This document shows positions 40,256 through 48,981 of a stretch of 64,000 nt of DNA, one piece after another. Location: NCBI RefSeq assembly GCF_017876435.1, contig NZ_JAGIOA010000001.1, positions 2,604,001-2,668,000 of the forward strand, in the 5' to 3' direction. This DNA comes from Microbacterium phyllosphaerae. Its GTDB lineage: Bacteria > Actinomycetota > Actinomycetes > Actinomycetales > Microbacteriaceae. The notes beneath the pieces are model-generated. The model had not been told where the DNA came from, did no database searches, and saw only the letters and a program-made list of their open reading frames with translations. The stretch's first letter is position 1; every line of letters starts with the position of its first letter. The position numbers and the translations under genes were made by a program.

Positions 40256-41172
40256 CAGTGGGTCTCCTCAGGGGTGGTCGTGATCTTGCAGGTGAGGCGC
40301 GAGCCCCTGCTGCCGGGTGTCGCGAGGGCGATCCTGGTGCCCCCGGCCACGAGTTCGTACGGTCTGGTCTCGGGGTGCGGCAGACGCAGCAGATCACCGG
40401 GGGCGAGATCGAGGATCTCGCCGGCGCCGATCGTGATCGGAGCGAGGCGCAGCGTGATCTCCAGGGGTGTGCTGCGCAGCTGCTCCAGCGTCTGCTCGGC
40501 CGTATGGGCGGCGCTCGCATCCGAACCCGTCGCCGCCAGCCGGTCGACGACCGCGGATGCGGGGAGCATCACCGTCGCCGTCGTCTCCGAGTCGCCGAGC
40601 CGCATCGTGTGTCGCGCGACGATGACGGCAGCGGTCGCTGCGATCACCTGCATGTACTGAGGGTTGTAGTGCACCGCGCTGAACCGCGGCGCCCCCGGAA
40701 GCAGCGCATCGAGACTCGCGTGCAGGTGCTCGAACGTGCCCTCCATCAGGTTGCGGACCAGAGCCAGCTCGATGGGGGTGAACGTGCGCGCCTCGGGCAG
40801 CGATGTGCTCCGCCCACCCATCATCTGCACGACCCACAGCAGGGCTGTGTCGAGACCGAACTGCACGACGCAGGGCTCGTCGCGGTCGGCGAACGCGCCG
40901 GCCACCATCGCGGTGGTCCCGGGGAGCGTCTCGGAGTACTCCTCGTACGACACGAGGTCGACCGATTCGAGCGCCAGATGGGCACGCACCCGGATCTTGT
41001 CGGTGAGCTGCGACGACCACAGCCGCGCGAACGACTCGAAGGCCGCCTCCAGGTGCCGCGTGCTCTCCCGACCGAGCTGGGCGGGGCGACCGAAGTCATA
41101 GGCAGGGTGACGAGCGGTGTCCTCGAGCACGGCGCCTGTGGTCATGGGGGTCTCCTCGACGGTGATGGTCAT
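40255..41172 (-). CDS. fliM: Flagellar motor switch protein FliM
   Basis: 305 residues. The middle CheC-like domain contains YEEYSETLPGTTAMVAGAFA, GLDTALLWVVQMMGGRSTSL and SLDALLPGAPRFSAVHYNPQ YMQ, and a SpoA domain ends the protein. The extreme N-terminal CheY-binding motif of enterics is not obvious. Builds the C-ring with FliG and FliN. Confidence 0.93.
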   Translation of the reverse strand: MTITVEETPMTTGAVLEDTARHPAYDFGRPAQLGRESTRHLEAAFESFARLWSSQLTDKIRVRAHLALESVDLVSYEEYSETLPGTTAMVAGAFADRDEPCVVQFGLDTALLWVVQMMGGRSTSLPEARTFTPIELALVRNLMEGTFEHLHASLDALLPGAPRFSAVHYNPQYMQVIAATAAVIVARHTMRLGDSETTATVMLPASAVVDRLAATGSDASAAHTAEQTLEQLRSTPLEITLRLAPITIGAGEILDLAPGDLLRLPHPETRPYELVAGGTRIALATPGSRGSRLTCKITTTPEETH

Positions 41173-41176
41173 GTGC

Positions 41177-41986
41177 TCAGCCCTTCGCCGCAGCCGCGAG
41201 AGCCGGGATCAGTGCTCGCACCTGCTCTTCCTCGTCGGACTCGACGACGATGTCGACGCGTCTGTTGCTGGCGAGCGCCTGCGGGGTGTCGCCCTGAGCG
41301 AGCGGGCGTGTGTCCGAGAAGGCGGTCGCCTTCACCCGTGGTCCGCCGACGCCCTCGTGCTCCACGAGGAACCGGGCCACCTGCGTGGCGCGTCCTCCCG
41401 AGAGCTCCCAGTTGGTCGGGAACGGAGCAGCGGAGACACGGTGGTCGGCGTGGCCTTCGACGCTGACCTGATTGTCGACCGTGACGAGCACGTCGCCGAT
41501 CGTGTTGAGCACGGCATTCGCCTTCGCCGACAGGGCTGTGCTGTTGTCGGCGAAGAAGGTCTCGGCGCCGACGAGTCCGACCTGGAGCCCGCGGTCGTCG
41601 ATCACGAACTCGACGGTTCCCTGCAGCCCCTGCGCCGCCAGGGCGGAGCTCATGCGATCACGCAGCTCCTCGAGCGACTCCAGCTCGGCCTCGGCTCGGG
41701 CGGACAGATCGACCACGCCGTCATCGTCCTGCAGTTCGGGCGGCACGATCAGCCCCTCTGCGGTGTCCGCCCCTCCTTCGGTGCTCTCCTGACCGAATCC
41801 GGTCGCGAGGCTGTTGGCGAGCAGCTCGAACTTCGTCTTGTCGACGTTCGACACGGCGAACAGCACGATGAACAGGCACATCAGGACAGTGACCATGTCG
41901 GCGTAGGACACGGCCCATCGCTCGTCCGGCTCGTCGTGCGAGTCGTCCTCGTGTCCTCTGCCGCGCGCGCGTCGAGCCGGGCTCAC
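41177..41986 (-). CDS. motB: Stator protein MotB
   Basis: 269 residues from GTG 41986. N-terminal tail, one membrane helix with the proton-binding aspartate (WAVSYADMVTVLMCLFIVLF), and a C-terminal OmpA-like peptidoglycan domain (about 150-260) with VSVEGHADHRVSAAPFPTNW ELSGGRATQV. Anchors the stator to the wall and conducts protons with MotA. Starts in the motA stop. Confidence 0.96.
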   Translation of the reverse strand: MSPARRARGRGHEDDSHDEPDERWAVSYADMVTVLMCLFIVLFAVSNVDKTKFELLANSLATGFGQESTEGGADTAEGLIVPPELQDDDGVVDLSARAEAELESLEELRDRMSSALAAQGLQGTVEFVIDDRGLQVGLVGAETFFADNSTALSAKANAVLNTIGDVLVTVDNQVSVEGHADHRVSAAPFPTNWELSGGRATQVARFLVEHEGVGGPRVKATAFSDTRPLAQGDTPQALASNRRVDIVVESDEEEQVRALIPALAAAAKG

Positions 41987-42789
41987 AGGATGTCCTCCAC
42001 GGACGACTCCTGCTCACGCGTCTTCTTCGCCGCCTTGGGCTTCACGCTCGACAGAGCTTCGAGGCGCTCCTGCAGCAGATGCGGGGCGCTGCCCGCCTGG
42101 ATGGCGAGCATTCCTTCGGAGACGAGGGTCATGCGCTCGAGCTCGACCGCCCCGATGCGGTTGAGACGACCGGCGATCGGGTTCCAGATGAAGTTGGCCG
42201 ACAGCAGACCCCACAGCGTCGCGACGAAGGCCGCCGCGATCATCGGGCCGAGGTGATCGGGTTCGTCGAGCTTCTCGAGCACGTGAGTGAGGGAGACCAC
42301 CGTTCCGACGATTCCGATGGTCGGCGCGTAGCCGCCGAGAGACCCGAAGAACTTCGAGGCGACGCGATTGCGCGACGAGGTCGCCGCGATCTCGTCATCC
42401 ATCACCATCTGCAGATCCTCGGCATCGGTGCCGTCCGCGAGCGCCTGGAGGGCCTGTCTCGTGAACGCGTCGGGAGCACCGTCGAGCTCCTGCTCGAGAG
42501 CGAGCAGCCCCTCGCCGCGCGCCTTCTCGGCATAGCCGACGAGGAACGGGATCACGGCCTCCGGGGTCATCTTCGGACCGCGGACCATGCGGCCGAGACT
42601 CTTGACCGCGAGGATGGTGTCGCGCATCGTGTGGCTGGCGATGCCGACACCGATGGTCGAGCCGAGCACGAGGATCATCGGGGCGGGGATGAGCAGCGCC
42701 TCGAAGCTCGCGCCCTCCATCGTGATCATGGCGACGAGGGCGCCGAACGCCAGGATGACGCCGATGATGAATGCGGGATCCACGGTCAC
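41983..42789 (-). CDS. motA: Stator protein MotA
   Basis: 268 residues, four membrane helices. VDPAFIIGVILAFGALVAMI, the cytoplasmic loop LLALEQELDGAPDAFTRQAL, and GGYAPTIGIVGTVVSLTHVL with the conserved prolines of the proton path. Overlaps flbD by 4 bases. Confidence 0.96.
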   Translation of the reverse strand: MTVDPAFIIGVILAFGALVAMITMEGASFEALLIPAPMILVLGSTIGVGIASHTMRDTILAVKSLGRMVRGPKMTPEAVIPFLVGYAEKARGEGLLALEQELDGAPDAFTRQALQALADGTDAEDLQMVMDDEIAATSSRNRVASKFFGSLGGYAPTIGIVGTVVSLTHVLEKLDEPDHLGPMIAAAFVATLWGLLSANFIWNPIAGRLNRIGAVELERMTLVSEGMLAIQAGSAPHLLQERLEALSSVKPKAAKKTREQESSVEDIL

Positions 42790-43001
42790 ATCCCCGTCTG
42801 CGGGGTCAGTGCGTGGGCTGCGCCGAGCACGCGTGCGCGGTACGCGACGATCAGGTCGATCACCGAGTCGAGCGTCTCCTCGACCACGTGGACCTTGCCG
42901 TCGACCATGTGCAGAGTCGTGTCGGGCGATGCGAGGATGCGTTCGATCAGGTCGGGGTTCACCGCGAACCGGGTGCGGTCGAGGCGGGTGACGATGATCA
43001 T
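42786..43001 (-). CDS. flbD: FlbD-like flagellar protein
   Basis: 71 residues. MIIVTRLDRTRFAVNPDLIE, RILASPDTTLHMVDGKVHVV, EETLDSVIDLIVAYRARVLG match the FlbD/SwrD family, which in Bacillus increases motor torque with MotAB. ATG 43001 chosen because it starts the family pattern. First gene of the motAB-fliMNO unit, downstream of a sigma-28-like promoter. Confidence 0.92.
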   Translation of the reverse strand: MIIVTRLDRTRFAVNPDLIERILASPDTTLHMVDGKVHVVEETLDSVIDLIVAYRARVLGAAHALTPQTGM

Positions 43002-43045
43002 CGCGGGGTCTCCGGGATCGGACGAGAGGGGGAAGTCTGCCCCCA

Positions 43046-43075
43046 CTATCGCGACGCGGCCCGCCCCCGGTAACC
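43046..43075 (-). promoter_or_regulatory. Sigma-28-like promoter of the flbD-motAB-fliMNO unit
   Basis: Leftward GGTTAC (43070-43075), 17 nt, GCGATAG (43046-43052). The short leader has a GGGGG-CAGACUU-CCCCC hairpin but no ACGGA loop, unlike the flgB, fliH, fliP and fliC leaders. Confidence 0.78.
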
Positions 43076-43124
43076 AGGGACGGGCCGCGTGCACAGCGGG
43101 AGGCGCGCGAACGCGTCGAGTCGA

Positions 43125-44291
43125 TCAGCGCTTCAGCTGCGTGAGCTCCTGGAGCACCTCGTCGCTGGTCGTGATGATGCGCGCGTTCGCCTGGAAGCCG
43201 CGCTGGGCCACGATCAGGTTCGTGAACTCCTGCGAGAGGTCGACGTTGCTCATCTCGAGCGCACCGGAGACGAGATCGCCGAAGCCCGCCTGGCCCGGCT
43301 CGCCCATGCGAGCCGCACCCGAGTTCACCGAGACCCGGTATGCCGTGCCACCGGCCTTCTCGAGACCCTCGGGGTTCGCGAAGGTCGCCATCGCGATCTT
43401 GCCGAGCGTCTGCGTGGCGCCGTTGCTGAACGTGCCGACGATCGACCCGTCGCCGGTGATGCTGTACGACTTGAGCGACCCCGCAGCCGAACCGTTCTGT
43501 CCCGACACCGCGACGGTCGACATGTTCGCGTACCCGGTGACCGCGCCGAGGTCGACGCTCACGGCGCCCGCCGTCAGGGTGAGCCCCGCGCCCGCCTGCT
43601 TGCCGTCGGTGAACGTCAGCGAACCGGTCGCTCCGCTCACCGGCTCCGTGACGTCCCAGCCCGTCGCCGTCTTCGTGAAGGTCAGGCTCAGCGTCGACGG
43701 GGTGCCCTGCGCGTCGTAGACCGTCACATCGCGGACGAGCTCGTCACCGTCGGCCGCGGTGGAGGGGAGGTTTCCGGTGACCGTGGCACCGGTCGTCGCC
43801 TTGGCCGGCGAGACCGCGTCGAGCGGGAGCACGATGTTGCCGGTCGCCTGACCCGTGTTGACGACGCCGTTCTGCGCCGACCATCCCTGCACGACCGCAC
43901 CGTCGGCGGTGACCATCTTGCCGGTGGGGTCGAACGAGAAGCCGCCCGCCCGCGTGTACAGCGTCTCCCCGCCCGAGCGAACCGCGAAGAAGCCGTCACC
44001 CGAGATCATCAGGTCTCCCCCGCGCCCTGTGGCCTGAGCCGATCCCTGCGCGAAGTTCGTGCGCACGCCCGCGACCTGCACGCCGAGGCCGACCTGCGCG
44101 GGGTTGCGACCGCCGACCTCGTCGTCGGGGATGCCGGGGTTGCCGATGAGCTGCGACAGCGAATCCTGGAACAGCACCGACGAGCCCTTGAACCCGGCCG
44201 TGTTGACGTTCGCGATGTTGTTGCCCGTGACATCGAGCATCGTCTGGTGCGAGCGGAGTCCGGAGATCCCGGAGTAGAGCGAGCGAAGCAT
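43125..44291 (-). CDS. flgE: Flagellar hook protein FlgE
   Basis: 388 residues. N-terminal MLRSLYSGISGLRSHQTMLD, then [20 protein letters not shown], and C-terminal VDLSQEFTNLIVAQRGFQAN ARIITTSDEVLQELTQLKR, the standard axial ends. The central region is the hook surface domain. Ends the unit that starts with fliH. Confidence 0.97.
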   Translation of the reverse strand: MLRSLYSGISGLRSHQTMLDVTGNNIANVNTAGFKGSSVLFQDSLSQLIGNPGIPDDEVGGRNPAQVGLGVQVAGVRTNFAQGSAQATGRGGDLMISGDGFFAVRSGGETLYTRAGGFSFDPTGKMVTADGAVVQGWSAQNGVVNTGQATGNIVLPLDAVSPAKATTGATVTGNLPSTAADGDELVRDVTVYDAQGTPSTLSLTFTKTATGWDVTEPVSGATGSLTFTDGKQAGAGLTLTAGAVSVDLGAVTGYANMSTVAVSGQNGSAAGSLKSYSITGDGSIVGTFSNGATQTLGKIAMATFANPEGLEKAGGTAYRVSVNSGAARMGEPGQAGFGDLVSGALEMSNVDLSQEFTNLIVAQRGFQANARIITTSDEVLQELTQLKR

Positions 44292-44321
44292 GTGTTTCTC
44301 TCTTCCTGTGTGAGACGGGGG

Positions 44322-44771
44322 TCAGGCTGCGGCCGGGGTCGGCGACGCAGGGGTGGTCGGGGAGGCGACGCCGGTGATGGCATCCAGGGCGATGGTCTTG
44401 TCGCCGATCGTCACCTGAGGGATGGGACCGTCGAACGACACCTTGGTGACGACGCCCGAGACCGCCTTGCCATCGGCGTCCTTGTAGCTCGCCTCCTGGC
44501 CGATGAGGGCGCTCGCCGCCTGGCGCATGTTCAGCGCGAAGGCCTCGGCACCGTTGTCCGCGAGCGTCGTGAGCTGCTCCATCATGGCGAGCTGGGTCGT
44601 CTGCGAGATCATCTCGTTCGTGTCCATCGGGCTGGACGGGTCCTGATGGGTCAGCTGCGTGACCAGGAGCTTGAGGAAGACCTCGCCGTCCAGCACCTGC
44701 TTACGTGCGGCGGGGTCGGTCGTTCCTCCGGTGTGGATCGAGCTCGGGGCGCTCACGGCGTCGACGGTCAT
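44322..44771 (-). CDS. flgD: Hook capping protein FlgD
   Basis: 149 residues. The N-terminal half GEVFLKLLVTQLTHQDPSSP MDTNEMISQTTQLAMMEQL is the conserved FlgD scaffold region; the C-terminal part is a short beta domain. Smaller than enteric FlgD, as usual in Gram-positives. Caps the growing hook. Confidence 0.95.
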   Translation of the reverse strand: MTVDAVSAPSSIHTGGTTDPAARKQVLDGEVFLKLLVTQLTHQDPSSPMDTNEMISQTTQLAMMEQLTTLADNGAEAFALNMRQAASALIGQEASYKDADGKAVSGVVTKVSFDGPIPQVTIGDKTIALDAITGVASPTTPASPTPAAA

Positions 44772-44783
44772 GTGGTCTTCCTC

Positions 44784-46115
44784 TCAGGCGAAGATGTCGA
44801 GACCCGCGCCGACGCCGGCGTGGGATGTGGTCGGAATCGGACGGGCGACCTCGGGGGCGCGTTCCGCGCCGGTGCGCTGCGGCGAGCGGCCACGGTCCGA
44901 GTCGCGATCGCCGGCGGCCTGGTCTCCCCCGGTGCCGCCCGCGCCCTCCTGGCCGCTGCGGGCGCTGTTCGCGTCCGATGCCGTGCCCTGGTTGATGCTC
45001 AGCGTGGCGTGCGGCATCACCGTGGCCAGGTCACGTCTCAGATCGATGAGGATGCCGCGCAGCGCATCGCGCCCCGCATCCGTCGCTCCGCTCAGCTCGA
45101 CCTGCACCTCGCCGCTCGCGCTGATGTGCGCGCGCACCGTGACGGGGCCGAGGCTGTCGGGGTTCACCGTCATGGTGAGATGATGCGTCCCCGTCGGACG
45201 CTGGGCGATGCTCACCACGACCGGCGAGACCTGGGCCGCGACGGCGCGGTTCGCCGCCGCGGTCTCCGGTGTCGAGACCGGAGCGGCCGGGGCCACCGAA
45301 GATGAGGGCACGGCGACGGGAGGGGCGCTCGTCGCAGGTGATGCCGACGGGGCGCGCTCGCCGGAGTCGACGCGTGTCACCTGGTCTCGCGGGACCGCGC
45401 CTGCGCCTGCCTCGCCGACGACCGCTACAGGGATGGACGGCAGGGCGGAGACCGTGGCCGTGGCAGGCTGCCCGGCGACCTCGCTGCGCACCGACGGGGC
45501 CCCTGAGACAGACGCAGACGCGGAGGTGCCCGGTGCCGAAGCCGGCGCGACGGTTCCCGCCGACGTCGTGGCGACAGCGACAGCGGCTACCACGTCGCCG
45601 ACCGGCGCGGAGGGGGCCACGGATGCTGTCGATTCGTCGGGTGTGAGCATTCGGCTGCTCGGTGACGGGTCCGAGGCCGCCGGAGCCGACGCAGTTGTCG
45701 GAGCCGACGCAGCGGTCGGAGTCGTCGCAACGATGAGCGGCTCGACCGATGTCAGCGCGGCGGTCGACGTGGACTCGCCCTCGCTGCTGCTCTCGGGCGC
45801 CGCTCCGTCTGCTGACGGCGGGATCGCAGCCCGGATGCCGGGAACGAGCTGCGCGGCGAGCTGGAGCATGGCGGTGGTCGCGGCATCCACCTCGACGGGT
45901 GTCCCGAACTCCCCGGCCGGTGCGTCGCGCGGATCCCTGCCGCTCTCCCCTGCGAGATCGGATGAGGACGACGAAGCATTCTCGGCGTCGTCGAGCATCT
46001 GCCCTGCGGCGATCAGCGCATCCCCGAAGAGAGCTCCTGAGCCGCCCTCCGTGCGAGCGGAGTCCGCGTCCGTCTGCGCGCCGAGCATCACTCCGATCAG
46101 GCTCACCGCGGTCAT
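44784..46115 (-). CDS. fliK: Hook-length control protein FliK
   Basis: 443 residues. A very long Ala/Ser/Thr/Pro-rich N-terminal and middle region (to about residue 300) precedes the conserved Flg_hook domain: RPTGTHHLTMTVNPDSLGPV, TVRAHISASGEVQVELSGAT, DALRGILIDLRRDLATVMPH. Acts as a secreted ruler and triggers the FlhB switch. Start overlaps the preceding small gene by 4 bases. Confidence 0.93.
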   Translation of the reverse strand: MTAVSLIGVMLGAQTDADSARTEGGSGALFGDALIAAGQMLDDAENASSSSSDLAGESGRDPRDAPAGEFGTPVEVDAATTAMLQLAAQLVPGIRAAIPPSADGAAPESSSEGESTSTAALTSVEPLIVATTPTAASAPTTASAPAASDPSPSSRMLTPDESTASVAPSAPVGDVVAAVAVATTSAGTVAPASAPGTSASASVSGAPSVRSEVAGQPATATVSALPSIPVAVVGEAGAGAVPRDQVTRVDSGERAPSASPATSAPPVAVPSSSVAPAAPVSTPETAAANRAVAAQVSPVVVSIAQRPTGTHHLTMTVNPDSLGPVTVRAHISASGEVQVELSGATDAGRDALRGILIDLRRDLATVMPHATLSINQGTASDANSARSGQEGAGGTGGDQAAGDRDSDRGRSPQRTGAERAPEVARPIPTTSHAGVGAGLDIFA

Positions 46116-46462
46116 CCGATCATCTCGATGAGCTTCTGCATCGATGCCGACGACGAGGAGGAGGATCCGGACGCGCTCGCCGAGAACAGCGTCTGCAGGG
46201 CAGAGACGAGCTCCGCGTTCTTCTCGCCCGTCGTGGCATCCGTGACAGCACCGACCACAGACTCCGGTGTCGTGGTGCCGGTGCTCGCCGCCGCCTTCGC
46301 CGCCTCCAGCACGCTGGAGAACGTGGCAGCGCTGGCCGCGTCGGTCGTACCCGTCTCCGATGTCGACTCGGTCGCTGCCGCCGCACGAGCCACCGGGTCG
46401 AGCGAGACGATCTGGCTCTCGATCGCGTCGATGCGAGCGATCACCGCTCCGAGGCCGCTCAT
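46112..46462 (-). CDS. Small flagellar-cluster protein between fliJ and fliK, unknown
   Basis: 116 residues, MSGLGAVIARIDAIESQIVS then a low-complexity Ala/Ser/Thr middle, ending SASMQKLIEMIG. The N-terminal helix resembles the lead segment of lytic transglycosylases found at this place in some actinobacteria, but no catalytic domain is present. It overlaps both neighbours by 4 bases, so it is made with them. Function unknown. Confidence 0.7.
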   Translation of the reverse strand: MSGLGAVIARIDAIESQIVSLDPVARAAAATESTSETGTTDAASAATFSSVLEAAKAAASTGTTTPESVVGAVTDATTGEKNAELVSALQTLFSASASGSSSSSSASMQKLIEMIG

Positions 46463-46884
46463 GCCGCACTCCCTTCACGGCGCGAGGCGTTCACGACCGC
46501 CATCTCGTCGAGGACCGACTGCTCCGCGGCCAGCTCCGCTCGGGTGGATTCCACTCGGTGGCCGGCCTCGAGCCGCTCGAGCCCCTTGAGTTCGCGACGT
46601 GCGTCGACATGGGCTGACTTCGCCTCCGACTCCGCACCGCGCCGCATGTCGACGATGGCCTGCAGGTCGCTGAGCGTGCTGCGACCGGCGGCGCGGGCAG
46701 CGGCCATGGCCATCAGTGCTCGAGGGTCGTCGATCTGCGCGCTGATGTCGGCGAGGCTCGAGATCGCGGTCTGCTCGGCGGCCTCTGCCGCTGCCCGATC
46801 CGCGCTCGCACGCGACAGCTGCTCGGCGGCCACGCGCTCCTGGGCGCCGCGCACGCGCAGCAGGCCGGCCAGGGGGAAGGTCAT
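46459..46884 (-). CDS. fliJ: Flagellar export chaperone FliJ
   Basis: 141 residues, one long helical coiled coil (LLRVRGAQERVAAEQLSRAS, RRELKGLERLEAGHRVESTR). Sits directly after fliI, the usual place of FliJ, the ATPase stalk protein. Sequence conservation in this family is low, so position weighs heavily. Confidence 0.88.
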   Translation of the reverse strand: MTFPLAGLLRVRGAQERVAAEQLSRASADRAAAEAAEQTAISSLADISAQIDDPRALMAMAAARAAGRSTLSDLQAIVDMRRGAESEAKSAHVDARRELKGLERLEAGHRVESTRAELAAEQSVLDEMAVVNASRREGSAA

Positions 46885-48209
46885 GGGATGAGTCCTCCGA
46901 AGTCAGTGGTGAGGGCGGCGAGCTGCTGCCAGGAATCGTCGGATGTCATGAGGTCGTCCATGCTCTGAGTCAGGAAGCGCGAGATCGCTGCGTCATGCGT
47001 GAGCGCGGCGTCGACCCGCGGATTCGCGCCGGCCCGATAGGCACCGATGTCGATCAGGTCGTTCGCACTGCGGCGAGCGGCCAGCACGCTGCGCAGCGTC
47101 ACCGCATCCTGCCGCTGCTGCGCGCTGGTGATCTTCGACACGACACGGGAGACGGAGCCCAGCACGTCCACCGCGGGGAAGTGTCCGCGGACGGCGAGTG
47201 CTCGGTCGAGCACGACATGGCCGTCGAGGATCCCGCGAGCGGCGTCCGCGATCGGCTCGTTGTGATCGTCGCCGTCGACCAGCACCGTGTAGAGCCCGGT
47301 GATGGAACCCACCGGTCCTGTGCCTGCGCGCTCGAGCAGACGGGCGAGCACCGAGAACGTCGAGGGCGGATATCCGCGCGTGGCCGGCGGTTCGCCCGCG
47401 CTGAGCCCGATCTCGCGTTGGGCCATCGCGACACGGGTGAGGGAGTCCATCATCAGGACGACGTCGAGACCGTCGTCGCGGAACCCCTCGGCGATCCGCG
47501 TGGCGACGAACGCGGACCGCAGGCGCGCCATCGCCGGCTGGTCGGAGGTCGCGGCCACCACGACCGACCGGGCGAGGCCCTCCGGCCCCAGATCGTCTTC
47601 GAGGAACTCCCGCACCTCGCGACCGCGCTCGCCCACGAGCGCGATGACGTTGACGTCTGCGGTCGAGCCGCGGGCGATCATCGACATGAGTGACGATTTG
47701 CCCACCCCCGAACCGGCGAAGAGACCGAGGCGCTGCCCCGTGCCCACCGGGGTCATGGTGTCGAGCACTCGCACACCGAGCCCGAGCTGGCTGTCGATGC
47801 GCTGCCGATCCATGATGCTCGGCGCATCGTGGTCGAGCGGGGCGTAGAGGGTGGTCGTGTCGAGCGGCCCCTTGCCGTCGATGGGGCGACCGAGTCCGTC
47901 GAGAACGCGTCCGAGGAGTGCGCGTCCCGTGGGCACCTGCAACGGGGCTCCGCCGTGTCGCACGCGGGCGCGCGCGGTGATGCCGTCGAGACGACCCAGT
48001 GGCATGCAGCGGGCGGATGCTCCGTCGACGGCGACCACCTCGGCGTCGACCGAGCGTCCGGGCACCGCGTCGATGCGGATGCGGTCGCCCACCGCGGCGT
48101 CGATGCCGAGCACTTCGACCCCCAGCCCCCGCACCGCCTTCACGGTTCCCGAGCGCTCCGGTCGAGCGGCGTCGAGAGCGCGCCGCCATGATGCCGTCGC
48201 CACGGTCAC
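46881..48209 (-). CDS. fliI: Flagellar export ATPase FliI
   Basis: 442 residues from GTG 48209, which overlaps the fliH stop (GTGA). Walker A GSGVGKSS at 166-173, Walker B region DVVLMMDSLTRVAMAQREIG, and GYPPSTFSVLARLLERAGTG. Hexameric ATPase that energises export with FliH and FliJ. The upstream in-frame extension is not protein-like. Confidence 0.97.
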   Translation of the reverse strand: MTVATASWRRALDAARPERSGTVKAVRGLGVEVLGIDAAVGDRIRIDAVPGRSVDAEVVAVDGASARCMPLGRLDGITARARVRHGGAPLQVPTGRALLGRVLDGLGRPIDGKGPLDTTTLYAPLDHDAPSIMDRQRIDSQLGLGVRVLDTMTPVGTGQRLGLFAGSGVGKSSLMSMIARGSTADVNVIALVGERGREVREFLEDDLGPEGLARSVVVAATSDQPAMARLRSAFVATRIAEGFRDDGLDVVLMMDSLTRVAMAQREIGLSAGEPPATRGYPPSTFSVLARLLERAGTGPVGSITGLYTVLVDGDDHNEPIADAARGILDGHVVLDRALAVRGHFPAVDVLGSVSRVVSKITSAQQRQDAVTLRSVLAARRSANDLIDIGAYRAGANPRVDAALTHDAAISRFLTQSMDDLMTSDDSWQQLAALTTDFGGLIP

Positions 48210-48847
48210 ACGATCACCCCCGCGTCGCTCTCCTCGTCGCCGCGCAGCGCCGCAGCCGCGCGAGCGAGCGCCTCCGTGATCCGGGTGTCCACCGCACCGT
48301 CCTCGATCTCGACGATCGCGCCTCCGGCGTCCACGGCGGGCGACGCGACGATGTCGATGCCGCGCAGCGGTTCGATCGCCGGCGCGTCGGCCTCGAGGGT
48401 GCGCACGTCCTGCTCGCTGAACGAGACGCGTGTCCATCGATCGACCGGCATCTCCGCGAGCGCCCGACGCAGCGCGTGCGCCGCCGACCGCGCCGGATCC
48501 GAGAGTTCGACCCCGAGGATGGTCGACGCGAGGACGACGGCCAGATCCTCGATCCGTTCCGTCGCGAGCGTGCTCACCTCGTCGATCCTGTGGTCCAGCG
48601 CGGTCCGCGCCGCGTCCATCGCGCGCAGCGCCGAGCCTCGCTCGTGCAGATACAGTTCCTGCAGCTCGTGCATCCGCTGCTGCTGCGCGATCTGCTGCTG
48701 CCGGGCCTCGTCGAGCGCGAGCCGTCGCCCCTCCGCGAAGCCGTCGGCGTATCCCCGGGTGCGAGCTCTGTCGGCCTCGCCGCGGATGTCGATCGGAGTC
48801 TCGCCCACGCGTGGCACCACGAGTGGTGTGAAGGCGGAATCGAGCAC
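48206..48847 (-). CDS. fliH: Flagellar export stator protein FliH
   Basis: 213 residues from GTG 48847. A long Gln/Glu/Arg helix (GFAEGRRLALDEARQQQIAQ) and C-terminal DLAVVLASTILGVELSDPAR, RALAEMPVDRWTRVSF match FliH, the FliI regulator. The GTG is chosen over the longer frame because the leader from hairpins to first codons aligns with those of flgB and fliP (starts V-L-D-S, V-L-E-S, V-P-A-S). First gene of the unit running to flgE. Confidence 0.9.
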   Translation of the reverse strand: MLDSAFTPLVVPRVGETPIDIRGEADRARTRGYADGFAEGRRLALDEARQQQIAQQQRMHELQELYLHERGSALRAMDAARTALDHRIDEVSTLATERIEDLAVVLASTILGVELSDPARSAAHALRRALAEMPVDRWTRVSFSEQDVRTLEADAPAIEPLRGIDIVASPAVDAGGAIVEIEDGAVDTRITEALARAAAALRGDEESDAGVIV

Positions 48848-48874
48848 GGAGGACACCTCGGAATCGAAGGGCGA

Positions 48875-48914
48875 GGCCTGTCCGTGGCCCGAAGGGAGAG
48901 CTATCCGTGCTCCC
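48875..48914 (-). promoter_or_regulatory. Tandem CsrA-type hairpins in the fliH leader
   Basis: RNA hairpin 1: GAGC-ACGGAUA-GCUC (48898-48912, extendable by two pairs). Hairpin 2: GGCC-ACGGACA-GGCC (48875-48889). They are 8 nt apart; the GTG follows after 27 nt. Same arrangement as before flgB and fliP. Confidence 0.72.
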
Positions 48915-48920
48915 TGTCGA

Positions 48921-48950
48921 CTATCGCGACAGTCGTCTGCAGCCGTAACC
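48921..48950 (-). promoter_or_regulatory. Sigma-28-like promoter of the fliH-to-flgE unit
   Basis: Leftward GGTTAC (48945-48950), 17 nt, GCGATAG (48921-48927), between the fliG stop and the fliH leader. Eight nt separate the -10 from hairpin 1, exactly as at flgB and fliP. Confidence 0.8.
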
Positions 48951-48981
48951 ATCCCGACCGATTCGCGCGCCGTGAGAGGGA

